Assembly (NCBI GenBank): GCA_945910005.1
Contig: OX246738.1
Coordinates: forward strand, 26,464,303 to 26,528,302
DNA length: 64,000 nucleotides
Source of the DNA: Isoperla grammatica
Taxonomy: Eukaryota > Arthropoda > Insecta > Plecoptera > Perlodidae
Reading direction: 5' to 3'
Positions 46,826 through 58,176 of this stretch are shown piece after piece (the stretch's first letter is position 1; every line of letters begins with the position of its first letter). The position numbers were made by a program, and so were the translations under genes. The notes beneath the pieces were generated by a model. That model made no database searches. It saw nothing but the letters and a program-made list of their open reading frames with translations, and was not told the origin of the DNA.

Positions 46826-49211
46826 ATTATAACCATAATTCAATTCAAAGTGCAATTTAAAATTGGAACATATAGTAGTCTACTTAAACGGAAGCTTCTC
46901 TAGTATTGAGCAGTTTGAAGTTTTGAACATCCCGCGCTATTTCAAAAGATTTGCACGTAAGATAATTGTTACCAAATAAAATATAAACTGTTGATGTATA
47001 TAGTTGGTTAATAAACAATTCACGAAAATCCATATCCAAGTGTAATTAAAAACTGCATTTAATTAAAGTCTAGAATTAGTTTTCCGTGAAACCTAGGTGA
47101 GGATAGCCATTCAGATATCATTTCACGTGATTTGGATTTAGGCGCACCGGATGATATTGTAGGGGTAGATAACCATAATCTAATAAAATATGTTGAGCGT
47201 CTGTCTAGAGTAGGTTACATATGTAACTAGCCACAATTCAAATTCAGGTGTGTAATTAAAAAACTGCAACAGAGTATAGTAGAATGAACGTTTCTTCTAT
47301 TGAGTAGTTTGAACGTCCCGCGCTATTTCAATAGAATTGTGGCGTAGATAATACTAAATATTATAAAATAAAATAAATTCTGGTGTTGTATATAGTCGCT
47401 TTAATAAACAATTAACCATAATTAACTACCAGGAGTAATAAATCAGTAATAAGTATTACCAAACTAGGCAAACTTCCCTGCAACGCATTTCCAAAGTTAT
47501 TTTACCACCGTGAGAATAGCTACCATGCCTACCCTCACGTACCGTACACGCACGGGATTACTTTGGACGTCGATAATACCAAATATAATGTAACTAAACT
47601 AATTCTGCTTGGGTTGCACTTATAAACAATTTACCATAATTCATAGACAAGTGTAATTAAAACTAGAAATAAGACTCTACAATTAATCTTGCGTGAAACC
47701 TACGTGAGGATAGCCATTCAGATTTGATGTTTCACGGGCGTTTGGATGTAGGCGCACCAGAGGGCTTTCTAGCCGTCGATAACTCTAATATAACCAAATA
47801 AAATATATTCAGCGTATGTCGAGAGTACCTTAAATAAACAATAAACAATAACAATAAGTTAATGTCAGGTGTGTAATTAAAAACAGCAACAGAGTAGTCC
47901 AATGAACGTGTTTTGTATTGAGTAGTTTGAACGTCCCGCGCTATTTCAATAGACTTTAAACGCAGATAATACTAAATATTATCAAATAAAATATAATCTG
48001 ATGATGTGTATACTTGCTTTAATAAACAATTAACCATAATTCATTGCCAGGAGTAATTAATAACTAAAAAGTATTACCGAATCAGGCAAACTCCCCTGTA
48101 ACGCATTTCCCATGTTATTTTACCACCGTGAGAATAGCTTCCATGCCTATCGTCACGTACCGTACACGCACGGGACCACGTTAGACGTCGATAATCACAA
48201 AATAATGAAACTAAACATATTCTGCTAGTGTATATAGTTGCTTACATAAACAATTCACTGTAATTCATAGCCAAAAGTAATTAAAAACTGCAATTAAGAC
48301 TCTAGAATTAATTTGTCGTGAAACCTACGTGAGGATAGCCATTTAGATTGATGTTTCACGGGGGTTTGGATGTAGGCGCATCGGATGACAGTTTAGGCGT
48401 CGATAACTCTAATATAACGAAATAAAATATATTCAGCGTATGTCGAGAGTACCTTAAATAAACAATTAACAATAATTTAGGGTCAGGTGTGTAATTATAA
48501 ACTGCAACAAAGTAGTCCAATGAACGGTTCTTGTGTTAAGTAGTTTGAACGTCCCGCGCTCTTTCAATAGACTTTAAACGCAGATAATACTAAATATTAT
48601 CAAATAAAATATAATCTGATGATGTGTATACTTGCTTTAATAAACAATTAACCATAATTCATTGCCAGGAGTAATTAATAACTAAAAAGTATTACCGAAT
48701 CAGGCAAACTCCCCTGTAACGCATTTCCCATGTTATTTTACCACCGTGAGAATAGCTTCCATGCCTATCGTCACGTACCGTACACGCACGGGACCACTTT
48801 AGACGTCGATAATCACAAAATAATGAAACTAAACATATTCTGCTAGTGTATATAGTTGCTTACATAAACAATTCACTGTAATTCATAGCCAAAAGTAATT
48901 AAAAACTGCAATTAAGACTCTAGAATTAATTTGTCGTGAAACCTACGTGAGGATAGCCATTTAGATTGATGTTTCACGGGGGTTTGGATGTAGGCGCATC
49001 GGATGACAGTTTAGGCGTCGATAACTCTAATATAACGAAATAAAATATATTCAGCGTATGTCGAGAGTACCTTAAATAAACAATTAACAATAATTTAGGG
49101 TCAGGTGTGTAATTATAATCTGCAACAAAGTAGTCCAATGAACGTTTCTTGTGTTAAGTAGTTTGAACGTCCCGCGCTCTTTCAATAGACTTTAAACGCA
49201 GATAATACTAA

Positions 49212-50170
49212 TAGCGTATTCGATTGGCTGCACTTTCATGCACTCAGTGCGCACTGAGTGCGACTCGCGTATTCGATTGGGAATGTCCGTGCGCACTCAG
49301 TGCGACTTTTCGTATTCGATTGGGAGTGTGCACTAGAAAAGTGTTGCACTACAGTGCACTGGCTTCAGACCGCAGTGCAGTGTCATTTTGAAAACATGGA
49401 CGCGCGAAAGCGTTTGGCTCTAGTGGAGCATTTTAGTCTTCGGAGAGTAGCGACGAAGATGAACTACTCTTGTTTTGAGTATTTAAAAAATGAGAAGACT
49501 CCTAAAATAACAGGATTTATAACAAACGTTGTCAATCAATATTCCGATGAGGAAGTATCTAGTTTACCGGTATCCTAACCTCAAATCAACTCTGGCGCAT
49601 GCATTTAACAGACCTTTATTATTTTATAAAGTGGAATGTGTTGCATTAAATCTACTAATGCCACATATTATTGTTTTATTATGACTGGAGGTAGGCCTAT
49701 ATACATTAATACTGGTAACAAGTAGGCCAAGGTCTGGGCCTACATAACCAAGCTTTTCCTAAGCCTAGGTGGCCTAGCCCTAGGCTAGGTGTAGGGCCCC
49801 TACATAACCAAGATTTTGTCTAGCCAACTCAGCCCTGGGCTAGTCCTAGCCTACAAGATAAAATACCACCGTTTGTAGGCTATGTCACACAGTAACATAT
49901 TATCATTTTCTGTTTCAATTTCTAAAACCTTTTGAATAAAAGCTTCTGACATTTCAAGGGCACTCATGGTGTTTTTGGCGCTAAAACATAATAATAATAT
50001 ACAGATATAGCGAAGGGATACCACACTACGAAAACGAGATTTGAGTTTCGTGCCAATCCTACCAACCATGCTGTTCAGTTGGGAATTGCACTTTCACAGA
50101 ACTCGTGTAGTGCAATGACGTCATTGCACTAGTTGAGTGCGCACTCGGTGCGTGCCAATCGAATACGCCA
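49212..50170. mobile_element. Harbinger-like element inserted in the right foldback arm
   Basis: It is flanked by TAA (49209-49211 and 50171-50173); the uninterrupted arm units read ACTAAATATT at this point. The ends TAGCGTATTCGATTGGC and (inward) TGGCGTATTCGATTGGC are inverted. A 3-bp TAA/TTA target is typical of PIF/Harbinger. Subterminal GCACTCAGTGCG palindromes are present. It is 959 bp with only short ORFs. Confidence 0.85.
49396..49578 (+). CDS. Small hypothetical ORF in the Harbinger-like element
   Basis: The frame begins MDARKRLALVEHFSLRRVAT and continues KMNYSCFEYLKN..., ending VSSLPVS. It is the only appreciable open frame on this strand of the element and is opposed by a minus-strand frame at 50069-49851 (MVGRIGTKLKSRFRSVVSLR). 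Neither matches a transposase that I recognise. It may be transposase N-terminal debris. Confidence 0.25.
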   Translation: MDARKRLALVEHFSLRRVATKMNYSCFEYLKNEKTPKITGFITNVVNQYSDEEVSSLPVS

Positions 50171-51250
50171 TAAATATTATCAAATAAAATATAATCTGAT
50201 GATGTGTATACTTGCTTTAATAAACAATTAACCATAATTCATTGCCAGGAGTAATTAATAATTAAAAAGTATTACCGAACCAGGCAAACTCCCCTGTAAC
50301 GCATTTCCCATGTTATTTTACCACCGTGAGAATAGCTTCCGTGCCTATCCTCACGTACCGTACACGCACGGGACCACTTTAGACGTCGATAATCACAAAA
50401 TAATGAAACTAAACATATTCTGCTAGTGTATATAGTTGCTTAAATAAACAATTCACTGTAATTCATAGCCAAAAGTAATTAAAAACTGCAATTAAGACTC
50501 TAGAATTAAGTTTTTGTGAAACCTACGTGAGGATAGCCATTCAGATTTGACGTTTCACGGGGGTTTGGATGTAGGCGCACCGGATGACTTTGTAGGCGTC
50601 GATAACGCTACTATAACGAAAGAATATAATATTCAGCGTATGTTTAGAGTAGGTTAAATAAACAATAAACCATCATTTATGCTGGGTGTAATTAGAAACT
50701 GCAAAAAAACACTAGAAATACGTTTTCTGTGATACATACCTACGTGAGAATAGCCATTGATTTTTGGGGTTAGGCCTACACGTAGGTTTGTTTGTAGGCA
50801 TGAACACGACTAGTTGTCACAATTTATCACTGACATTTAACAATAGGTACAATATTGTAATAAAAAATATTATTTGCAGTATTTTTCGAAGTTTTGAGCC
50901 TTCAGAGTAAGAAATAGTGTAGGCCTAGGCCTACTTGTAGCCCATAGGCCTAGGCCCATCACTAGGCCAACAGATTTCCATTGATTTAACACTATAAATC
51001 TTAAACAAACAGGTAAATAATCACTTAAATAACATATTAACACACTGTAATTATACACAAAACAATTTAATCATATTTAAATGGCTACATACAACAATAC
51101 AAGAACATTTCCGTGTCTATTACAAGTTCCACACGTCCCATGTTAATTTACCACCGTGAGGATAGCCATATTGCCTACCCTCACGTACCGTGAAGGTAGC
51201 GGTTGATGCTATTCTCACGTACCGTGAGGATAGGCTTTGCCAAAATTATA

Positions 51251-52790
51251 TGCATGTTATTTTTAGATACTTAAGGATCTATCATTTTTTGGTACTCTGA
51301 GCAATATTTGTCTCTGATGTTAATTCCCTATTAAGAATTTAAATCGAGGTATAGGCCTAGAAGGCTAGGAAGGCCAGCCCTAATTAAAACACTGTAGGCC
51401 TAGCCTAGGCCTACAACAACTTAAACAACTGTAAAATACCTAGGTAGGCTAGCCTAGGCCTAGGCCTACATAGGGAATTTGGGTAGTGTTAGTTACTGTT
51501 TAAGACATAGATCTAGGGCCTAGGCCTAGGGCTAAATTAAAATCAGGTTAGGTAGGCCCTAGCCTATGCTGTGTTCACAAGACAGAACAAATTCAGCTGC
51601 CATGTGTCAAAAGTGTGGGTAGGCCTACTACAGTCCAGGTTTTAGCCTAGCCTAGCCCACCGACGATTTACAATGACTCATCATGGTGTGCATTGTGCAA
51701 CTGATCGACAAGTGGTGTGTGCAGCAGGCAACGAGGGTTAGGCCTGCATAGAGAGAAGAGAGATAGGCCCTAGGCCTAGGCCGACGAGGTAGGGCGTAGT
51801 GCCCAACTAGGGCCTAGGCCCTAGCCTACTTACACTGAGACATTCCATGGCTGTCCCTGCCTGGTGTTGAAATGCCATTTTGGCACACATCTTGAATGCA
51901 GTTTAATTTGCAATTTGTATATATCTTAATAATATATGTGTATGGCCGATTCGAATACCAAGTAGGTTAAACCCTATGAGCAAATTGCTTACGACCAACT
52001 TGATCACAACAACACAGTAAAAAATAAGACGTGGAAGCAAGAATATCTATATCCCGTTGAAGGCACGGTTGAAGGCAGTTCAGTACCAAGGTGCAGTATC
52101 TTTGGTCTAGTTATTCCTTACTGTCGAAAGATAGCGCGCTGAAAGCACCGCGCTTCAAAATATTTTTTTTTTTAAATCGAACATGAGCATCTTTCGAGAA
52201 ATCAAGCGGAAATATCTTTAATATTGACGATGTCCAATGTCCATACATGTATTATGTATATGTCTACGGATGAAATAATTTGAAATGGAAATTGAAAGTA
52301 TCCCAATGGGCACCGAGATTGGCCACTGATGGCGCTAGTGAAAACGAATGAAGCGCTCCAAGTGGCAAAGTCGCGCAACAACCTGCTGAAGCAGCGTCGT
52401 TCTTCCTACGTCAATAAAGGGAAATTGTGAAAATTGTTTAATTAAATATGGGTTTTAAAATTTTCGCGCAGATTATGAATCCCATCAGTAATTAATCTTA
52501 AAAAGGCAAGCCACCATTTTAATCAGGACACGTTTTAGACGTAAAAACAACAAATAACACACAACAAACACAAACAAAACAAGACAATAAAAGCCAAAAC
52601 AAAAACACAAAACAAAACAACAATACAAAATAAATACACATCAACAATAAAAACGAAACAAACGCCAAACAAAAAACAAGATATATCACAATAATAGCCA
52701 GCACTATTTTCAACCGCGGAATGAAATCTTCAGCAGTTTGTTGCTAAATTTGCCCACATACAGCGCTGTATGTACTAACACACGGTGCCT
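51251..52790. other. Non-coding stretch dense in TAGGCCTA/CCTAGG
   Basis: Between about 51350 and 51840 the palindromic words TAGGCCTA and CCTAGG recur many times. An A/C-rich low-complexity tract (AACAAAACAAAC-like) lies at about 52540-52690. No exon recognised. Confidence 0.5.
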
Positions 52791-53350
52791 ATAGGCCGGT
52801 TCAGACACTTTGCTAAGGATAATGGTCGATGCACAATAGCCCGGGAAGGAGCTCCGGTAACGGTAACGGGAAAGTTCGCTATAATTTAACATTGCCCGGT
52901 AACGTTAACGCTAACGGGAAGCTCCTTCCCGGGCTATTGTGCACCGACCATTATGGCTGGAAGTTAAACATACGGAAATGCGTGTAGGCGTTCACACGAC
53001 ACGACATCGCTAAGGACTAGCGCTATGGCTAAGAAAAGTTAACTAACTTTTAACTTCCAGCCATATCCTTATCCAGAATCAGGTCCATCCAATCAGAAGC
53101 TAGGATGTCTTTTTGTAAAAACCAATCTAATAGAAACTACTGATGTTATATAAGCTTAAGTTATTATTAACTAATTTATTAATATTATTATTTATTATTA
53201 TTTATAAGATAGGCTTTCCCGTAGGCCTATTCTTTTCTTGAATATCATTGACATTCGTTACTCTAGTTCCTGCGTGTGAACCGGAACGTCTAGGCGCTAG
53301 CTCTTAATCACTATCCTTATCCTTAGCTAATGTGTGTGAACTCCGCCTGC
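52791..53350. repeat. Cluster of inverted-repeat MITE ends, including a strong hairpin
   Basis: The outer ends GGCCGGTTCAGACAC (left) and GTGTGTGAACTCCGCC (right) are roughly inverted, with GCTAAGGATAA next to each. Inside, the arm GATGCACAATAGCCCGGGAA (from 52829) and its mirror (to about 52948, TTCCCGGGCTATTGTGC) form a hairpin. Additional AGGCGTTCACACG and CGTGTGAACCGG ends suggest more than one insertion. Order and boundaries are unresolved. Confidence 0.5.
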
Positions 53351-53642
53351 GTCCGCGATTAGCTGCGGCACAGACAGGCTGCGGTCCGCAAAAGGGACAC
53401 CTCATGCACACAGCGCGGAGGCGGGCATCTCTTTCATCGCTGCGTGAATCCACGCACTGTGGGTTGCCAACTGTCCTGGTTTCACTGGGACAGACTAGGA
53501 ATTGAAGATCTTGTACCGGTTGAAATCCCGGAATTACACGAAAGTGCCTGAACTTCAGCTGCCCCCAATTCCGCACCCCGCACCGCCTGAAATGTGAACT
53601 CGAAGCGAGTAGTGAGAATGGATAATACATGCATGTGAGAAT

Positions 53643-54574
53643 CAGTGTTAGTAAGGAACGGATTTTTTTTGTTCCGTTCCTATAACTAGTTCCTTTTAAG
53701 GAACTTAGAAACACCACAGTTTTTTTTTTGAGCCAGGAAACCGTGGAACGCCATAGTTCCAATTTTCCGGGAACTGTAACTTATTTTTACATCCTTTTAT
53801 TTTAACTTGACTGTACAAACTGAAGGATGAAAGAGCCAAAACATACTTCCAAATGACGTAAACGGGCAATATAATTGCATCGTTTCACTCATATTATATT
53901 AGTAAAACAATCATCCTTATTTTGATTCCACCAATCTCAACCATATATTGCCATATTGTATGCGTTCTTTCCAAACCCTTGGTTTTATGCATAAAGATAG
54001 ATAGGTAGGGTAGGGGTAGGCCTACTTAGCATTAACTTGCTTGGAAAGATCGAAAGGAAAATGGTTGTTTCAGAAAGGAACTCTAGGCGCGTTCAGACAG
54101 AATGACTATGGACTAAAGGCTAGTGTACGATTGGCGTCAACGCTAACTTCAACTTCAACACCTTGATAAACCTGTATATTCATATGGAAGCATTCACGAT
54201 TGCAGAAATGCGTCAACCGTCAACTTGAACCGTCAACGTCGAAGTTCAACTTTGACGATTGGCGTTAACGTTTGACGCTCGCGCATGCGCATTCACATGT
54301 CACCAAAGAGTTTCAAAAGAAATATCTGTTCGTTTTCCAAAGAAAGCGTTTTCTTCTTTTGATTTTGTTGATCGTTAGTCTTAAACACTAATCGTTAGTC
54401 TTAGTCATTTTGTGTGAACCCGCCTTTAGAAACTTAGTTCCATTTTGAAAGGTACTTAGGAATGCTTTAGAACCTTTTCTTTTAGAGGAATTTAAAACTA
54501 TAAAGAGTTCCTTTTTTCTTACAAGAAACGGGAACTGGAACTAGGTCCATTTTTTAGAAACTTGCCCAACACTG
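53643..54574. mobile_element. hAT element with CAGTGTTGGGCAAG-type ends
   Basis: The left end CAGTGTTAGTAAGG and right end (inward) CAGTGTTGGGCAAG are flanked by GTGAGAAT (53635-53642) and ATGAGAAT (54575-54582), 7 of 8 matching. The interior has repeated GGAACT/AGTTCC words. It is interrupted by a MITE at 54086-54424. No transposase. Confidence 0.8.
54086..54424. mobile_element. Nested MITE with GGCGGGTTCACAC-type ends
   Basis: The ends GGCGCGTTCAGACAGAATGA and (inward) GGCGGGTTCACACAAAATGA are inverted repeats. Internal CAACTTCAACACC-type runs and a mirrored GACTAA tract follow. It lies inside the hAT at 53643-54574. A TA-type target is likely but not exact. Confidence 0.65.
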
Positions 54575-55891
54575 ATGAGAATTGTTTTCAAAGCTGACTT
54601 TTTCAAATGCACGATGATAGGTTTTAATAAAAATAGGTAAAATCTATTAATATTGTATTGCATATAAAATCACACAAAAATTAATAATTAATTCTTTTCT
54701 GCTAACCCATGTTCAGTATCGTAAAACATAAATAAATAATAAATAAAATAAAAATCTCAGACAGGCACGGACTCCTAATTTCTACTTGTATGCCTAACCT
54801 TTAAATGCAACAGAAAGATTTTGTTCAAAAGAAATGCATTGCATTCTTTGCAATTCTTGTTAGCTTTAAGTTAACATATTTTTAAACAATATGTAAATCA
54901 TGAAAAAGGTAAATAAAAAAATCGCCTTCAGGCCTCCGGCGAGGATTCGGCAATATCACGTTGGCCATTCCCTTTTCCTGCATTATTTGTCCTGGAATGT
55001 TATTTTGTTATTTTCCACAGTTCGTAACCCTAACTAGGGTTGCCAACTATTGAATATGAAAAAACGGGAATTTTAAAATTGATGTGAAATGTAGAGGGAA
55101 AGAGGACGGCGATGTGCCAGTGACCGAAGGCCAAATCGCCGCAAGCGCAAAAAAATGTTTTCCTATAATAGACGTTAGGTCCCAGAAAATGAGTTTAGGG
55201 ATTTTATATTAACTTTGCAGTTGTAATTCAATTAATGTTTAATTTGGGAGGGTGAACTGAATTAATATGGTTACCTTCTACATTTTGTCAAGCTATTTTG
55301 CATCATGTAGAATCTTTATATCCCGTTTTAAAAATTTTGACGCGAAATTGAGAATAAATACCAACAACTTGTAACTCGGCTGGGTGATCTGTTTCTATTG
55401 CCTAACCATTTTATGAACCATCAATAATGAAATCATTGTCTCAACATTAGACTTTAAAGGAGAAGGCAGGTGAAAATCGAAAGCGCTCTCGTATTTTTTT
55501 TAAATTACTAGAATATTTTTTAAGAATAATGGCACTATCCAAAAAAATTACAAAAAATCGAGCGCTGAGCTACACGCGTTCAAAGTTATCGTGATGACGT
55601 CACCAGGCTGGCTGGCCGGCCGAGCACGCCGCGAGAATGCACGTGTGCGGCCGGGCGCTGTGCTGCACTGTCACTGTAGTGTGACTACGGTTCGCGAAGA
55701 ACCAGGGGACACTATTTTAAATCTCCGTATTATACACCCGCCTACCCTCATCCACAACTTTATATATATTATCAGACCCATATCAATACAAGCCAGACCA
55801 GAATACACAGATACAGATTGCTGGAATTAGAAACATCTGACAAGAATAGAGTGAAGTACTGGGATGACAATCACCGGATTTTTCTAGTAGG

Positions 55892-56314
55892 GTGGATTGT
55901 GTAACATTGTATAAGTGCTATGAATGCAGCTCTATAATACAAGATTGCGAAAGTTTTCGCTGCCAGGAAAGTAAAATAATAAATGATGTCCTAGGAAACG
56001 TAGCGTTTGTAACACACCGATGCATTCGACCACCAAGTTCTGTCGTTGGACGCGCTGGGTATTGTTCGACATCACTTGATTTTATTCCCAAAAAACAGAA
56101 TGAAGCAAAAAACTTAGCATCGAACCAGTTCCAAACGATTTGTGGAAATATTTTGCATACCACCGGTTTGTCATGGATTAATTCTAGGGTTTCAATTGGA
56201 AGAGGTAATCGAATAGTTATTCCACCATGTGCAGTAACGAAAATACGCGAACGATTTCCAAATGAATCTGGACACGGGAGTATACACGGGATACAAAACA
56301 TCGGTGGGCTGTAA
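55892..56314 (+). CDS. P2X7 C-terminal 'ballast'-like domain ORF inside the Kolobok element
   Basis: A 140-codon frame with no gap. It starts MDCVTLYKCYECSSIIQDCE and SFRCQES, a cluster of cysteines like the zinc-binding part of the P2X7 cytoplasmic ballast domain. The middle CGNILHTTGLSWINSR and the C-terminal IVIPPCAVTKIRERFP (residues 108-123) match the RVVIPSCAV.KIR..FP-type end of that domain family, which is widespread in invertebrate proteins. The first ATG-like codon is a GTG, so the true start may be upstream or lost by frameshift. It is convergent with the transposase remnant. Function is unknown; the domain match is from memory of the pattern and needs a profile search. Confidence 0.5.
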   Translation: MDCVTLYKCYECSSIIQDCESFRCQESKIINDVLGNVAFVTHRCIRPPSSVVGRAGYCSTSLDFIPKKQNEAKNLASNQFQTICGNILHTTGLSWINSRVSIGRGNRIVIPPCAVTKIRERFPNESGHGSIHGIQNIGGL

Positions 56315-56689
56315 ACCACAGTGGCCACATCGGGGCGAGTAAAAGTGGCATAATGATTCATAGTACCAAAATGTTAATTTTTATTTGTATGTATAACAGG
56401 AACGGGCACACTACTTGTGCTATGAAATTATATTTGTTTTCAAATTACAATTTACTTTTTTACCGGAATAACGTAATTTTGTTTGAAGAACCTTGCAATT
56501 AAATTGTATACGAAGTATGTGTTCAGGGAGATAGGAAGGGCAGGGGGAGGGGAGTACGTAACATGGTAGGCTTATGTGGATAACAAATAACGTACAATTC
56601 CACTTAAATTGACGATCGTTTTTGTATGCAAGTAAAGCGATGGGAAATTTGTAAATATTATTGTTATTTGTTTTTATGATTCACCCGTC

Positions 56690-57649
56690 TCTATAAAATG
56701 TAGTCCAAGCGTTTCCGTGAATGTCTGAAATGCATTAACAGTTATTCCCGAAAACATTAGAGCAGAAGGAATGATATATTAGCTAACGATTGTTTGTTTT
56801 TTACAGTCTGTGAATGCTATATTGAAGGGTCCTAATTCACACATTGCTCTGATATATAAGATTGTTCCTTTATACCAGCGTTTAGTTATAATAACTTGAT
56901 GACTGCCGGCAGATTTTAAAAAGTTCAAGTAAATTTGAGAAAAATATCGTATCGTATCGGGATCATAAGCGCGAGATGTATCATCCTTCGTTTCGAGTAG
57001 ATCATCGGAGTCTTCGGTTCCTTCTGTTTCTTGGTCTGTCGAGTCGAGACTATAAGATGAATGTTATTCACCATCAGAGTTATCCCCTACGATTTCATCT
57101 TCATACAAGGGTTACTTGGCCGGTAAATTTCGGTACCCATCTCACATTGAATTCCAACTTCAATAAGGTTCCTGGACACTTATAATTCGCGAATAATATC
57201 TAGCTCCTCATTATCCGCCCGAACTTTGGAAGTTGACGCAACTGAATGGGACGGTATAGCATGCCATGTCACAATCACATATCATCATTTGCTTTCTTTT
57301 GTAGATGCAATGAGTACTTCTAGGCTGTTTGGCATTTGATAGCTCAGTTGTCTCCTGTTAAATTAGCAGTAGGAACTACACCTCTCTTCAATCGAGGGAT
57401 TTTTTATATTCGTCTGGTATCAACTTATGTTTCATTATATTCGATTCGTTAAAAACAGATGCAATATGATGCGTAGAACAGATACGGGAGTTTTCTCTAG
57501 GCACACAATTCTTCCTATGCACACGTCTAGACAATGCTGCAAATGTCTTGGGATACTTTTCGCGATTAGGAAACGCTTATGTATGTAGGCCCTAATCCTG
57601 CTTTTACATCAGATGTGGTAGCACATACACACATGGAACAATTAGGCAT
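56690..57649 (-). pseudogene. THAP-domain Kolobok transposase remnant
   Basis: The start ATG at 57649 gives MPNCSMCVCATTSDVKAG, the first zinc-binding part of a THAP domain. After a frameshift come FPNREKYPKTFAALSRRV and NCVPRENSRICSTHHIASVF (the ICSTHH half of the C2CH site). After another break RGVVPTANLTGDN matches the conserved post-THAP segment. An acidic region (STDQETEGTEDSDDLLETKD) and GTILYIRAMCELGPF follow. Finally YIIPSALMFSGITVNAFQTF plus TETLGLHFIE resembles the SG.t...f..f...l.l.f block of Kolobok transposases. Several stops and shifts make it inactive. The catalytic C-terminus is missing. Confidence 0.7.
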
Positions 57650-58176
57650 CTTACAGTTTTAATAATAAATACATAACAATGTATAATATATAATAATGTA
57701 ACATACTACCCAGCACTCTAAAACGTAGTAAGCAAATGCGACACACAGTCACGACGAATTGTATCGGTGGACACAACGCTGCTACTGTGAGATTGGCTTT
57801 GTTCTCAGGTTCGGCCGCCCGGCCTGCCAGCCTGGTGACGTCACTACAAAACGCACTCGGAACATAAAACGGTCATAACTCCCCAAATATTGCTCCATTT
57901 GAGTCGATTTTTTTAAATTCTCTTTTTGAGTAGTAACCCAACGTAAATCACTAATCTGGTTGTGTTTGCCTGCCATCTCCTTTAAGTTCAAAATGCTCAA
58001 ATGCTGAAAACTGTGTACTGTTAGTAGGCGGAAGTTTAGGAAATGTGTGTTTTAAAACAAATTGTGAAAATACGGGAAAACTGATTCCCGTGTAGAGTTG
58101 ATACGGGAAGCGGGAAACACAGTGGAAAACGGGATTTCCCGGGAAAAACGGGAGAGTTGGCAACCCTAACCCTAAC

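Larger units (their letters stand above)
40983..51241. mobile_element. 10.3-kb foldback element (giant palindrome)
   Basis: A 9-bp direct repeat AAAATTATA flanks the whole structure (40974-40982 and 51242-51250). The left terminus GGGAGTGGCTATCCTCACGG and the right terminus (inward) GGCAAAGCCTATCCTCACGG start the two inverted arms. Each arm is made of tandem units of about 600-625 bp. The arms are unequal: about 5.0 kb on the left, and about 3.4 kb on the right after subtracting an insertion. No transposase is visible. Long inverted repeats with internal tandem repeats and a 9-bp duplication fit foldback elements (Drosophila FB, sea-urchin TU) or non-autonomous Mutator-like elements. Confidence 0.88.
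46840..51241 (-). repeat. Right arm of the foldback element, inverted
   Basis: Reverse-complement copies of the motif (CCTACGTGAGGATAGCC or a variant) occur near 47093, 47699, 48321, 48942 and 50521. The last spacing returns to about 620 bp once the 959-bp insertion plus its duplication is removed. Units here keep CGTACCGTACACGCACGGG, which two left-arm units have lost, so the arms have diverged independently. The arm has about two fewer units than the left. Confidence 0.85.
55458..57981 (-). mobile_element. Kolobok-type DNA transposon (degenerate)
   Basis: TTAA flanks both sides (55454-55457 and 57982-57985). The ends AGGAGAAGGCAGG and (inward) AGGAGATGGCAGGC are inverted, and longer subterminal pairing continues (GACGTCACCAGGCTGGC on the left, GCCAGCCTGGTGACGTCAC on the right). 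It contains a decayed THAP-domain transposase on the minus strand and a separate plus-strand ORF. The TTAA target plus THAP and Kolobok core sequence support the assignment. Confidence 0.82.
55035..58168. mobile_element. hAT element carrying a nested Kolobok element
   Basis: The inverted ends TAGGGTTGCCAACT and AGTTGGCAACCCTA are flanked by a perfect 8-bp duplication ACCCTAAC (55027-55034 and 58169-58176). Subterminal AAACGGGAATTTT-like blocks are also mirrored. Without the nested element it is about 610 bp and non-autonomous. The ACCCTAAC flanks resemble a telomeric repeat but are explained as the target duplication. Confidence 0.88.

Noticed and set aside
41166..51058. Identical 62-codon ORFs at 41166-41354 (plus) and 50870-51058 (minus)
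   Set aside because: They are mirror copies in the two foldback arms. Identity comes from the palindrome, and the translation has no domain and A/T- and CCTAGG-driven composition.
40983..51241. Palindrome as a sequencing or assembly hairpin artefact
   Set aside because: The arms differ in unit number and sequence, one holds a private insertion, and a 9-bp target duplication flanks the whole. Only long reads can exclude the artefact fully.
55918..56361. 147-codon minus-strand ORF in the Kolobok element
   Set aside because: It is antisense to the ballast-like ORF and does not continue the Kolobok transposase pattern.
55027..58176. Interstitial telomere repeats (ACCCTAAC)
   Set aside because: Exactly one 8-bp copy occurs on each side of a hAT element, so it is the target duplication.
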